Shown: piece by piece, positions 27,478 through 36,700 of the stretch
Layout: the number at the start of each line of letters is the position of its first letter
How positions within the stretch are numbered: the stretch's first letter is position 1
Assembly: GCA_964453205.1 (NCBI GenBank)
Contig: CAYVRC010000001.1
Coordinates: forward strand, 62,001 to 126,000
DNA from: Crateriforma sp964453205
GTDB taxonomy: Bacteria > Planctomycetota > Planctomycetia > Pirellulales > Pirellulaceae
Reading direction: 5' to 3'
DNA length: 64,000 nucleotides
Program-made: the position numbers and the translations under genes
Notes under the pieces: generated by a model
Databases searched by the model: none
Seen by the model: only the letters and a program-made list of their open reading frames with translations
Told to the model about the DNA's origin: nothing

Positions 27478-28789
27478 ATGGCTTCTGACCCCCATCGTCG
27501 CCGCGTCGTCGTCACCGGAATCGGCATGGTCAACCCGATGGGCCATGACGCCGCGACCGTCTGGGCGGGCCTGAAGGAAGGCGAATCCGGGGTCGCGCGG
27601 ACCACTTTGTTCGACGCCAGCGGCTTTCCCACCAAGATCAGCGCCGAAGTCAAGGACTGGGACTTGGTCGATGCCGAAGGCTCCGGCGAATCCACCAGCG
27701 GATTGGGACGGCACACCAAATTCGCCATCGGTGCGGCCAGACAAGCCGTNNNNNNNNNNCGTGCAGGACAGCGGCATCCTGGATGTCATCGCCGATCCGA
27801 CGCGCTTGGGCGTGTACTTGGGCAGTGGCGAAGGCAATCAGGACTTCACGACGTTCAGCAAAATGATGGTCGCGGCGCTCGAGGACGGTTCGTACGACGC
27901 GGCGAAATTCGTCCAGGCCGGCTTGGAACTGCTCAATCCCGCCAAGGAACTGGAACAAGAACCCAACATGCCCGCCGCCCATGTGGCGACGCTGTTCGGC
28001 GCCCAAGGCCCCAATTTCAACTGCTTGACCGCTTGCGCCGCCAGCAGCCAGGCGATCGGCGAAGCGACCGAAATCATTCGGCGTGGGGAAGCCGACGCGA
28101 TGATCGCCGGCGGCACCCACAGCATGATCCATCCCTTCGGCGTGACCGGTTTCAACCTGTTGACCGCGCTGAGCGAAAGCAACGACGAACCGACCAAGGC
28201 CAGCCGACCGTTCGACCTGAAACGAAACGGCTTCGTCCTGGGCGAAGGTTCGGCGATGGTGATCTTGGAGGACTTCGAAAGTGCCAAGAAACGTGGCGCG
28301 ACGATCTACGGAGAAGTCGCCGGCTACGGCACGACCGCCGACGCCTATCGGATCACCGATATTCCGCCCGACGGCCACGGCGGCATCGCCGCGATGCGGA
28401 TGGCCATCAGCGATGCGGGCCTGTCGCCCCGCCAGATTCACTACGTCAACGCTCACGGGACCAGCACCAAAGTCAACGACAGAGTCGAAACGAAAGCCTG
28501 TCGAGAAGTTTTTGGCGAATTCGCGTCCAAGGTTCCCGTCAGCAGCACGAAAAGCATGATGGGCCACCTGATCGCCGCGGCCGGCGTCACCGAGATGATC
28601 GTGTGCTTGATGGCCATGCGCGACAGCGTCTTGCCGCCGACGATCAATTACGAAAACCCCGACCCGGATTGTGACTTGGATTACGTCCCCAACGAAGCAC
28701 GAGAAGCCGAGATCCGGTACGCGCTGAACAACAGCTTCGGATTCGGCGGCCAAAACGTGACGCTCTGTTTGAGCCGGTTCGATGACTGA
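27478..28789 (+). CDS. fabF: Beta-ketoacyl-ACP synthase II, interrupted by a spurious N gap
   Basis: The window has 10 Ns at 27750-27759, and the reading frame differs on the two sides. The left flank ends CGT and the right begins CGT. Merging these 3 bases and dropping the Ns restores QAVQDSG, equivalent to QAMQDSG of E. coli FabF, and one frame of 432 residues. In that protein the catalytic set is Cys182 (LTACAASS), His322 (NAHGTST) and His359 (SMMGHL); GFGGQN closes the fold. FabF condenses malonyl-ACP with an acyl primer. It ends the dehydratase-ACP-dehydratase block and overlaps the next gene by 8 bases. Confidence 0.93.
27750..27759. other. Assembly gap (10 N) inside fabF
   Basis: Ten Ns of arbitrary length. 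The 3 bases on each side (27747-27749 and 27760-27762) are both CGT. The reading frame needs a true gap length that is a multiple of 3. A 3-base overlap (length minus 3) satisfies this and fits the FabF family alignment without missing residues. Confidence 0.9.
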
Positions 28790-29180
28790 ATTCAGTGACG
28801 CCGAATTGGCCGCGTTTCTGGACGAAGCGTTGACCCCCACACGCTCGGCGGAACTGGAGCACGCCCTTCGCAGCGACGCCCGGCTTCGATCGCGGCTGAC
28901 CGAAGTCACCGGCCGTGAGTCCGCCGGCCTGCACACGATCGGCGCGATTTGGCGACGCGGACGCTTGTCCTGCCCCGATCGCTCCCAACTCGGGCAATAC
29001 GTCTTGGGCACGTTGCCCGCCGACGCGGTCGACTACATCCGTTTTCATTTGAAGGAAGTCGGTTGTCGTTACTGCGCGGCGAACCTGGCCGACTTGGAAA
29101 CGGCCGCGGGGCCTGACGAACAGCCCGCTCGGCGACGCACCAAGTATTTCCAAACCAGCGTCGGCCATCTGAAAAAGTGA
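28782..29180 (+). CDS. Small zinc-finger-like protein coupled to fabF
   Basis: 132 residues, starting 8 bases inside fabF. The first 40 residues (DAELAAFLDEALTPTRSAELEHALRSD) resemble the N-terminal helices of anti-sigma-like planctomycete proteins. The central block LSCPDRSQLGQYVLGTLP leads to a His-x5-Cys-x2-Cys group (FHLKEVGCRYC), which could bind zinc. No transmembrane helix is present, so a soluble regulator or partner protein is more likely than a membrane anti-sigma factor. I cannot name a function. Confidence 0.7.
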   Translation: MTEFSDAELAAFLDEALTPTRSAELEHALRSDARLRSRLTEVTGRESAGLHTIGAIWRRGRLSCPDRSQLGQYVLGTLPADAVDYIRFHLKEVGCRYCAANLADLETAAGPDEQPARRRTKYFQTSVGHLKK

Positions 29181-29201
29181 GCCGCCGGCCGATCGTCGCG
29201 A

Positions 29202-29516
29202 TCATGCGGCGCGGTACATCATTCTTTCCAGACGATCCAGCGTCGTGACCATCTGGTTCCAGTCCGCGACGACTTCCATCGTCGGCATCTCGCCGGCGTC
29301 CACGTGGTCGTAACCACGGTTGCTGACTCGGACGCGGCCGCCCAGCACGGCGACGGGCGTTTCCGCTTCGTCGCGCGAAACGTTCGGTGCGGAGTTGCCG
29401 TCGATCGGCAAGACTTGCTGCATGACATGGTGGACGGCCCAGAGCGCGGCCTTGCGAGCGTTTTCGGCACGAACGACTCTGCGGAAATTGCCCGATTGAA
29501 CGTAATATTGATCCAT
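29202..29516 (-). CDS. Conserved-looking small hypothetical protein
   Basis: 104 residues with a strong AAGGAAGG before the ATG. The sequence starts MDQYYVQSGNFRRVVRAENARKAALWAVHHVMQQVLP, then has a VLGGRVRVSNRGYDHVD segment and a C-terminal helix WNQMVTTLDRLERMMYR. It has a plausible alpha/beta composition and no signal peptide. I do not recognise the family. It is divergent from the beta-CASP gene and convergent with the zinc-finger-like gene. Confidence 0.65.
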   Translation of the reverse strand: MDQYYVQSGNFRRVVRAENARKAALWAVHHVMQQVLPIDGNSAPNVSRDEAETPVAVLGGRVRVSNRGYDHVDAGEMPTMEVVADWNQMVTTLDRLERMMYRAA

Positions 29517-29665
29517 GATTCCGTTTCCTTCCTTTGACGAATACGCTGTCGGCGAAGATTCTTGCTGCGACGCGGGAAACGCGTGCTTTCCCGTCTAACA
29601 CTCTTCATCGCCGACCCCGTGACAAGTCAGGTCACGACATTCCCTTCTACGCCCCATCCGGTTTC

Positions 29666-31009
29666 ATGAAACTGTTTCACCACGGAGCGCATCAAGGCGT
29701 CACCGGTTCTTGTCATCAGCTTTCATGGGACAAAGGAAAATCCGGTCTGTTGGTCGATTGCGGAATCTTTCAAGGCGACGAAGCCGAAAAGCATCCCGAC
29801 CAAACGATCGACTTTCCCCTGGACGGCATCGAATCGCTGTTGCTGACGCACGTCCATATCGATCATTGCGGCCGAGTGCCCCATTTGATGGCGGCCGGTT
29901 TCCGCCAGCCGATCTATTGCAGCCCGCCGACCGCCCGGCTGCTGCCTTTGGTGATGGAAGACGCGCTGCGGATCGGCTTCACCCGCTCGGCCAGGCTGAT
30001 CGAAAGATTCTTGAACCACATCGACGAACTGTTACAGCCCGTGTCGTATCAGCAGTGGCACGACATCGAAGGCGGCGCGTCGATTCGGCTTTCGCCCGCC
30101 GGACACGTGCTCGGGTCGACGATCTTCGAAGTCCGACTGCCCGGTGGGGAAGTCGTCGTGTTCTCCGGCGACATCGGAGCGGGCAACAATCCGCTGCTGC
30201 ACCCGCCGGTCAGCCCGCCCCGTGCCGATCTGTTGGTTTTGGAGAGCACCTATGGCGATCGCTTGCACCCGAGCAACGTCGACCGACAGGCCGCGCTGGA
30301 ATCGATCTTGCGTCACACGCTGCTGGATTCCGGTGTCACGATCATCCCGGCGTTCAGTTTAGGCCGAACGCAAGCCTTGCTGTACGAGATGAACGGCATC
30401 TTTGAACGGGTGCAAAAGTCAGAGGGCCGATCACTAATGCACCGAGTCGATGTGTTGGTCGATTCACCACTCGCGTCACGCTTCACGTCACTTTACGACG
30501 GTTTGCAGGAATATTGGAGCGACGAAGCCCGGCACCTGATGCGGACGGATGATCAACCGCTGGTTTTCGAAAACCTGGTGACCATCGGGGACCACGGCGA
30601 ACACAAAGACACCATGGAGTACATCGCCAAGAGAGAACTTCCCGCGGTCGTGATCGCCGGCAGTGGCATGTGTACCGGCGGACGCGTCGTCAATTACCTA
30701 AAGAAGTTTTTGGATGACGAACGGACTGACATCGTTTTTTGCGGTTATCAGGCCGGCGGTACCCCCGGACAAGCGTTGCAACGCGGTGCCGAGTGGGTGC
30801 AACTGGACGGCAAAAAATATCATGTCGCCGCCAAAGTCCATCAACTGACCGGATACAGCGCCCACGGCGATCAAGCCGATTTGCTCCGGTTCGTCGAACA
30901 GTTCGAGGAAAAACCAAAACGCATCCGTCTGGTTCACGGCGATTACCAACCCAAACGAACGCTCGCCGCGAAACTGGAACAACGCGGCTATCAGGTCGAC
31001 CCGTTGTAA
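29666..31009 (+). CDS. Metallo-beta-lactamase/beta-CASP hydrolase (CPSF/RNase J-like)
   Basis: 447 residues from the ATG at 29666. The metal site is HVHIDH (62-67), with further ligands in SPAGHVLGS and SGDIGAG. The beta-CASP domain follows (TIIPAFSLGRTQALLYEM, VDSPLA). The C-terminal motifs are IAGSGMCTGGRVVNYL, VHQLTGYSAHGDQ and VHGDYQPKRTLA. Such proteins (YciG/Ysh1-like) are nucleases or RNA-processing enzymes. Family members with this length are usually exonuclease-like. Start choice: an upstream in-frame ATG at 29534 would add 44 basic, unconserved residues. Confidence 0.9.
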   Translation: MKLFHHGAHQGVTGSCHQLSWDKGKSGLLVDCGIFQGDEAEKHPDQTIDFPLDGIESLLLTHVHIDHCGRVPHLMAAGFRQPIYCSPPTARLLPLVMEDALRIGFTRSARLIERFLNHIDELLQPVSYQQWHDIEGGASIRLSPAGHVLGSTIFEVRLPGGEVVVFSGDIGAGNNPLLHPPVSPPRADLLVLESTYGDRLHPSNVDRQAALESILRHTLLDSGVTIIPAFSLGRTQALLYEMNGIFERVQKSEGRSLMHRVDVLVDSPLASRFTSLYDGLQEYWSDEARHLMRTDDQPLVFENLVTIGDHGEHKDTMEYIAKRELPAVVIAGSGMCTGGRVVNYLKKFLDDERTDIVFCGYQAGGTPGQALQRGAEWVQLDGKKYHVAAKVHQLTGYSAHGDQADLLRFVEQFEEKPKRIRLVHGDYQPKRTLAAKLEQRGYQVDPL

Positions 31010-31021
31010 GGCGTCGACGAT

Positions 31022-31672
31022 TCAGGTGGCGACAAACCGCTGACCGCGACGGTGCAGGTAGGCTTGCCAGACCATTCGGACGCCGACGCTGCGGTGCGGA
31101 CGCCAAAGCTCCGTCCGCTCGATCAAACGCTCGACATCGGCGTAGTCACCCGAATCCAATTCCGACAAGCCCTTGATTAATGCCAGGTCGCCGTGCGGGA
31201 TCACGTCGGATCGCAACATCGCCATCATCAAATAAACGCTGGCCGACCATTGCCCCAAGCCCAGGCGGCCGGTGATCGCCGCGCGAACCCCGTCGTCGTC
31301 CAACCGTCTCAGCGTCGCGATCCGAAATCGACCGGCACCGACGTCGTCGGCCAGCGCGACGGCGTAACGAGCTTTCTGTCGACTGAAGCCGATTTTCCGC
31401 AAGCCGTCCTCGCCAAGCCGGCCCAGGGACGTCGCCGTCACGCTTCCGCCGGCTTCCCGGACGAGTCGTTCGAAAGTCGACCTCGCTGAAGAAAGCGAAA
31501 CCTGTTGTTCCAAAATGATGCGGACGAACGTTGCGAACGTTTGCGGCCGTTTCCACAGCGGCGGCGGCCCGTGCCGGTCCCATACCGGCGCCAGCGCGGC
31601 ATCGACCCGCGCGATTCGCTCCGCCGCGGCGGGCATCGTTTGTTTCGTCAAGGATCCCTGAAGCGGAACCAT
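31022..31672 (-). CDS. DNA-3-methyladenine glycosylase II-like (HhH-GPD)
   Basis: 216 residues from an ATG at 31672, which shares a base with the pepF stop (TGATG), a coupling signal; an ATG at 31636 is an alternative. FVRIILEQQVSLSSARSTFERLV is the family entry helix. The HhH-GPD segment lies at about 133-165 (GRLGLGQWSASVYLMM, then IPHGDLAL) with the catalytic Asp at 162. It excises alkylated bases in base excision repair. It lacks the AlkA N-terminal beta domain, like the short bacterial forms. Confidence 0.88.
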   Translation of the reverse strand: MVPLQGSLTKQTMPAAAERIARVDAALAPVWDRHGPPPLWKRPQTFATFVRIILEQQVSLSSARSTFERLVREAGGSVTATSLGRLGEDGLRKIGFSRQKARYAVALADDVGAGRFRIATLRRLDDDGVRAAITGRLGLGQWSASVYLMMAMLRSDVIPHGDLALIKGLSELDSGDYADVERLIERTELWRPHRSVGVRMVWQAYLHRRGQRFVAT

Positions 31673-33477
31673 CAAATCAGTTCGTCCAATTCCTTGGTCA
31701 ACTGATCGAATCGCGTCAGGGTCGTTGCCACCGGTTCGGGCTCGGTCATGTCCACGCCGGCGTCGCGTAGCAGGTCCAAAGGATCCTTGCTGCAACCGCC
31801 CTTCAGGAACGACAGGTAATCGTTCAGTTCCGCTTCGCCGCCGTCGATGACCCGCTTGGACAACGCCACCGCGGCGCTCAATCCTGTGGCGTACTTGTAG
31901 ACGTAAAACGCGCGATAAAAGTGAGGGATGCGAAAACACTCCAAGTCCAGCATCTCGTCGATGACAAACTCGGGACCGAAATAGGTTTGCAACAGGCCTC
32001 GGTAGGCTTGTCGCAAGGATTTGACCGTCAGCGGTTGGCCCGCTTCGCACATCTCGTGCGTGATCTTTTCGAACTCCGCGAACATGGTTTGCCGAACCAC
32101 CGTGGCGCGAATGCTGTCCAGTTCGTTGTTGATCAAGTAGGCCCGTTCGTTGTCGTCCGCCGCGTTGTTCAACAGATGCCGCGTCAGCAGTTGTTCGTTG
32201 AACGTGCTGGCGACTTCGGCGACAAAGATCGTGTAGTTGTAATACTGAAACGGTTGGTGCGACGAGGAATACCAACTGTGCATCGAGTGCCCGGCTTCGT
32301 GGGTCAAGGTGAAGACGTCGTTCAGGACTTCTTCCTTGAAATTCATCAAGATGAACGGATCTCCGTCGAAGGTGCCGCAACTGAACGCGCCGCTTTGTTT
32401 TCCGCGGTTGGGATAACGATCCGACCATCGACCCCGCAAGCCTTCGGCCAGCGTGCCGACGTACGGGTCGCCCAGCGGAGCCAAGGATTCCAACACGACG
32501 TCGACGGCTTGGTCCCAGGTGTGGTGCTTTTGCACGTCGCTAAGGATCGGGACATAAGTGTCGTAGTGATGCAGGTCGTCCAAGCCCATTTTGCGACGAC
32601 GGACGTCCAAGTAATGATGCACGCTGGGCAACGCATCGTGAACGGCCGAGATCAAATTGTCGTAGACGCTGGCGGGAACATTGTCGGGAAACAAAGCGGC
32701 TTGCAGACTGCTCTCGTAATTCCGCGCTTTGGCGTAGTAAACGTCTCGGTGAATGCTGCCGGCCAAGGTCGCGGCCAACGTGTTTTCGTGGCTCTTGAAC
32801 TGTTCGTAGTACTGACCAAAAGCCTTCGAGCGAACGTCGCGATCCGGGCTCAACAAAAACTGGGAGAAACTCGCGTGAGACAACTCCTGACGCCGGCCCT
32901 TGTGATCGGTGATCTCGCCAAACTTCAAGTCCGCGTCGTTGAGCTGTCGAAAGGCATTGCCGGCCGCACCGGCCATTTCGCCTTGCATCGCCAGCAACCT
33001 TTCTTCGCGATCGGACAACGTGTACGGCCGAAAGCGGATCACTCGCTCCAGCTGCAACCGGTAAGGTTCGACGGCCGGATCGCTGAGCAACGTTTGCATC
33101 TCGTCTTCGTCGATCGCGAGCAACTCGGGCCGCATGTAGCTGGCCGCTTGGCCGGCTTTGACGGCGATGTTTTGGAAACGCGCCTTCATCGCCTGGGCGT
33201 CGCTGTCGCCTTGATCCTCGGTCGTCTTTAAAAACGCGAACGTGCCGAGACGTTCCGCCAAGCGATCGAAATCGCGATCGAACACCAAAGCCTGGGCCAA
33301 GACCTGGGCCGATTCGCCCAGCCGTCCCTGGAACGTCTCGAAGGTCGGAATCATGGCTTCCCATTTGGCGAAATCGGATTCCCACGACGCCAAATCGGGG
33401 TACAGGCTGGACAAGTCCCAGCAATGCTCGGGGGCGACTTCGTGACGGGCAGGCAGCGAGGCGGTAACGGTCGACAT
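31672..33477 (-). CDS. pepF: Oligoendopeptidase F (M3 family)
   Basis: 601 residues from the ATG at 33477; a longer frame exists upstream but is low complexity. The zinc motif HEAGH lies at about 389-394 in LTHEAGHSMHSWY, and the third ligand region is the helix VAEVASTFNEQLL. The N-terminal helical part (WDLSSLYPDLASWESDFAKWEA) is typical PepF. It cleaves short cytoplasmic peptides. It is cotranscribed with the glycosylase gene by a 1-base overlap. Confidence 0.95.
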   Translation of the reverse strand: MSTVTASLPARHEVAPEHCWDLSSLYPDLASWESDFAKWEAMIPTFETFQGRLGESAQVLAQALVFDRDFDRLAERLGTFAFLKTTEDQGDSDAQAMKARFQNIAVKAGQAASYMRPELLAIDEDEMQTLLSDPAVEPYRLQLERVIRFRPYTLSDREERLLAMQGEMAGAAGNAFRQLNDADLKFGEITDHKGRRQELSHASFSQFLLSPDRDVRSKAFGQYYEQFKSHENTLAATLAGSIHRDVYYAKARNYESSLQAALFPDNVPASVYDNLISAVHDALPSVHHYLDVRRRKMGLDDLHHYDTYVPILSDVQKHHTWDQAVDVVLESLAPLGDPYVGTLAEGLRGRWSDRYPNRGKQSGAFSCGTFDGDPFILMNFKEEVLNDVFTLTHEAGHSMHSWYSSSHQPFQYYNYTIFVAEVASTFNEQLLTRHLLNNAADDNERAYLINNELDSIRATVVRQTMFAEFEKITHEMCEAGQPLTVKSLRQAYRGLLQTYFGPEFVIDEMLDLECFRIPHFYRAFYVYKYATGLSAAVALSKRVIDGGEAELNDYLSFLKGGCSKDPLDLLRDAGVDMTEPEPVATTLTRFDQLTKELDELI

Positions 33478-33781
33478 GCTGGTTCCGGTTGGGGGACGGG
33501 GCGGAAAGACGACCGGATTGTAACGGCCTCGGCGGACTTTCCTACGGTCCCCAAGTGTCGCCCCGCTGGCGGGATTCATTTTCACGCCCAGCCGGACGCG
33601 GACGAAAACGCACGCCCTAGTGCGTCCGCTCGCACACCCAGGGCGGAGCATCGCACACTAAACCGTGACAAAGGGCGGGGGTTCGGCCGATCGGGTGGCC
33701 GGTCCAAAGTTTGCTTCATGTCGGCGGGTCCTCCGAACAGACAAATTGAATATCACGCCGGCCCCGCAAGCGGATCGATTC
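33478..33781. other. Divergent intergenic region between pepF and the pyruvate oxidoreductase
   Basis: 304 bases without a supported gene. It should hold both promoters, but I could not pick a convincing -10/-35 pair. The only structure noted is the imperfect hairpin at 33613-33645. Confidence 0.5.
33613..33645. repeat. Imperfect hairpin in the pepF/nifJ intergenic region
   Basis: CGCCCT (33613-33618) pairs with AGGGCG (33640-33645), and GTGCG (33620-33624) pairs with CGCAC (33631-33635) around a TCCGCT loop, with a 1-base and a 4-base bulge. No T-run follows on either strand, so it is not a typical terminator. Role unknown. Confidence 0.35.
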
Positions 33782-36700
33782 ATGTCACAGAAGAAATATG
33801 TCACGGTCGACGGGAACGAGGCCGTGGCCCGTGTGGCACACTTGACCAGCGAGGTCATCGCGATCTATCCGATCACCCCGGCATCGTCGATGGGCGAACT
33901 GGCCGACCAGTGGAGCAGTCAAGGCGTCAAGAACCTGTTCGGCGTCACCCCGTCGGTGATCGAAATGCAGAGCGAAGCCGGGGCGGCCGCCGCGGTTCAC
34001 GGTGCCCTGCAGGCCGGCGGACTTTCGACGACCTTCACGGCGTCCCAGGGTCTGCTCTTGATGATCCCGGAGATGTTCAAAATCGCCGGCCAACTGTTGC
34101 CGACCGTCTTTCACGTCGCGGCCAGGTCGATCGCCACCCACGCGCTTTCGATCTTCGGCGATCACAGCGACGTGATGGCCACCCGCGGCACCGGATGGGC
34201 GATGTTGTGCTCGTCCAGCGTTCAGGAAGCTCAGGACTTTGCCGTCATCGCCGGGGCAGCCGCGTTGGATCTTCGCGTCCCGTTCTTGCACTTCTTTGAC
34301 GGCTTTCGCACCTCGCATGAAGTTAGCAAGATCGTGCAAGTCGGCGAGCACGAAATCCGTGAGATGATCGACGATGATGCGATCCAAGCTTGTCGTGATC
34401 GCGCGTTGACACCGGACCACCCTGTCATCCGCGGCACCGCGCAAAACCCCGACGTGTTCTTTCAATCACGCGAAGCGGCCAACCTGTATTACTGTGGACT
34501 GCCCCATCTGCTGCAAGCGAAGATGGACAAGTTCGCCGCCGTGACCGGTCGCCGGTACAAACTGTTCGAATACTTCGGTGCGGAGGACGCCGAGAGAGTG
34601 ATCGTGATCATGGGATCCGGTGGCGGAGCGGTGAAGGAGGCCGTGACGCGGTTGAACGCCGAGGGCCAGCGGGTCGGCCTGTTGGTCGTCAAGCTTTATC
34701 GTCCCTTGGATGCCCAACGTTTCGTCGAAGCCCTCCCGTCGACCGTCCGGCGGTTGGCCGTTTTGGACCGCACCAAAGAACCCGGCGCGATCGGCGAACC
34801 TTTGTTCCAAGACGTGTTGGCCGCGATCGATGAACAGTGGGATCGCGTCCACCACGCTCGCAAAGAGGACTGGCCGGAGGTGACCGGCGGACGTTACGGT
34901 TTGTCCTCCAAAGAATTCACGCCGGCGATGGCGGCAGCCGTGCTGGAAGAATTGAAAGACACGCGGCCCAAGAAACATTTCACCGTGGGCATCTACGACG
35001 ACGTGACGCGGTTAAGCCTGAAATGGGACGCCGATTTCCGCACCGAAGCGGCGGACGTGACCCGCGCCGTGTTCTACGGGCTCGGCAGCGACGGAACCGT
35101 CGGTGCCAGTAAGAACACCGTCAAGATCATCGGCGAAAACACGCCCTTGTTTGCCCAGGGCTACTTCGTTTACGACAGCAAGAAATCCGGCAGCACGACC
35201 GTGTCCCATCTGCGATTCGGCCCCCGCGCGATCGAATCGACTTACCTGATCGACTTGGCGACTTTTGTCGGATGCAACCAGTTCCAATTCATGGATCGCC
35301 TGGACGTGCTGAAGTCGGCCGGCCGAGGCGCGACGCTGCTGCTGAACAGTCCTTTCGGTCCCGAGCAAGTTTGGGATCGGCTGCCCGTCACGGCTCAGCA
35401 ACAAATCGTCGACAAAGAAATCCAGGTGCGCGTGATCGACGCTTACGCGGTGGCCAAGGCCGCCGGGATGGGCAACCGCATCAACACCATCATGCAGACC
35501 TGCTTCTTCGCGCTTTCGGGAGTGTTGCCGCAAGACCACGCGGTCGATTTGATCAAACAGGCGATCCGAAAGACTTACGGCAAGCGTGGCGACGAGATCG
35601 TGCAGAAAAACTTCGGTGCCGTCGACGCCGCGTTGGATAACCTGCACCCGGTCGCCTTGCCTGCCGAAGTCGTTGAAACCGGACAGGTCAACGGCACGCG
35701 GCAAATGAGACGACCAGTCAACGGTCGAACGACCGATTTTGTCGATCGCATCACATCGCAATTGATCGCCGGAGCCGGCGATCTGCTACCCGTCAGCGCC
35801 TTGCCCGTCGACGGCACGTTTCCGGTCGGCACGTCGAAATACGAAAAACGCAGCATCGCCCAAGAAATCCCGATTTGGGATGCCGAACTGTGTATCGAAT
35901 GCGGATTGTGTTCGTTGGTTTGTCCGCACGCGGCGATCCGCAGCAAGGTCTACGACCGAGCCGTTTTGGCCGACGCGCCGGAACACTTCACGTCGGCACA
36001 GTGGAAAGACCAACGAATCAGCGATCACGTGTTCACGATTCAGGTGGCTCCGGACGACTGCACCGGGTGCCAAGTCTGTGTCGATGTCTGTCCGGCCAAA
36101 AGCAAAACTCGGGCGGGCCACAAGGCCATCGACATGCTGCCCAAGACGGAACACGCGGAAGTCGAGCGGGCCAACTACGACTTCTTCGAATCGATCGCCG
36201 ATTTGGATCGCTCGTTGATCAAGTCCGGTACCGTCAAAGGCCTGCAGTTGCTTCAACCGTTGTTCGAATTCTCCGGTGCGTGCAGTGGTTGCGGAGAAAC
36301 GCCGTACATCAAGCTGATGACGCAACTGTTCGGTGACCGGGCGGTGATCGCCAACGCGACGGGTTGTTCGTCGATCTTCGGCGGAAATCTGCCGACCGCT
36401 CCTTGGACGACCGACACGGACGGTCGCGGGCCCGCCTGGGCGAATTCGTTGTTCGAGGACAACAGCGAATTCGGCTTGGGGATTCGGCTTTCGATCGATC
36501 ATCAGCGACTGCTGGCCGAACACCTGCTGGGCGAAATGCGTGGCCGAGTCGACGAGGATCTGCTGGAGCAGATTTCGGCTTCGCGATCCAGCGACGAAAT
36601 CAGCATCCAACAGCAACGGGTTCGGATCACCGAGCTGCGAAGGCAATTGGAAACGATCGACACGCCGGCGGCCAAAAAACTGTCCCGGATCGCCGACGCG

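Noticed and set aside
27650..29011. 453-codon frame on the - strand running across the N gap
   Set aside because: It is antisense to fabF and its length depends on the artificial Ns.
31921..33231. 436-codon frame antisense to pepF
   Set aside because: Same reasons; pepF has full family motifs on the other strand.
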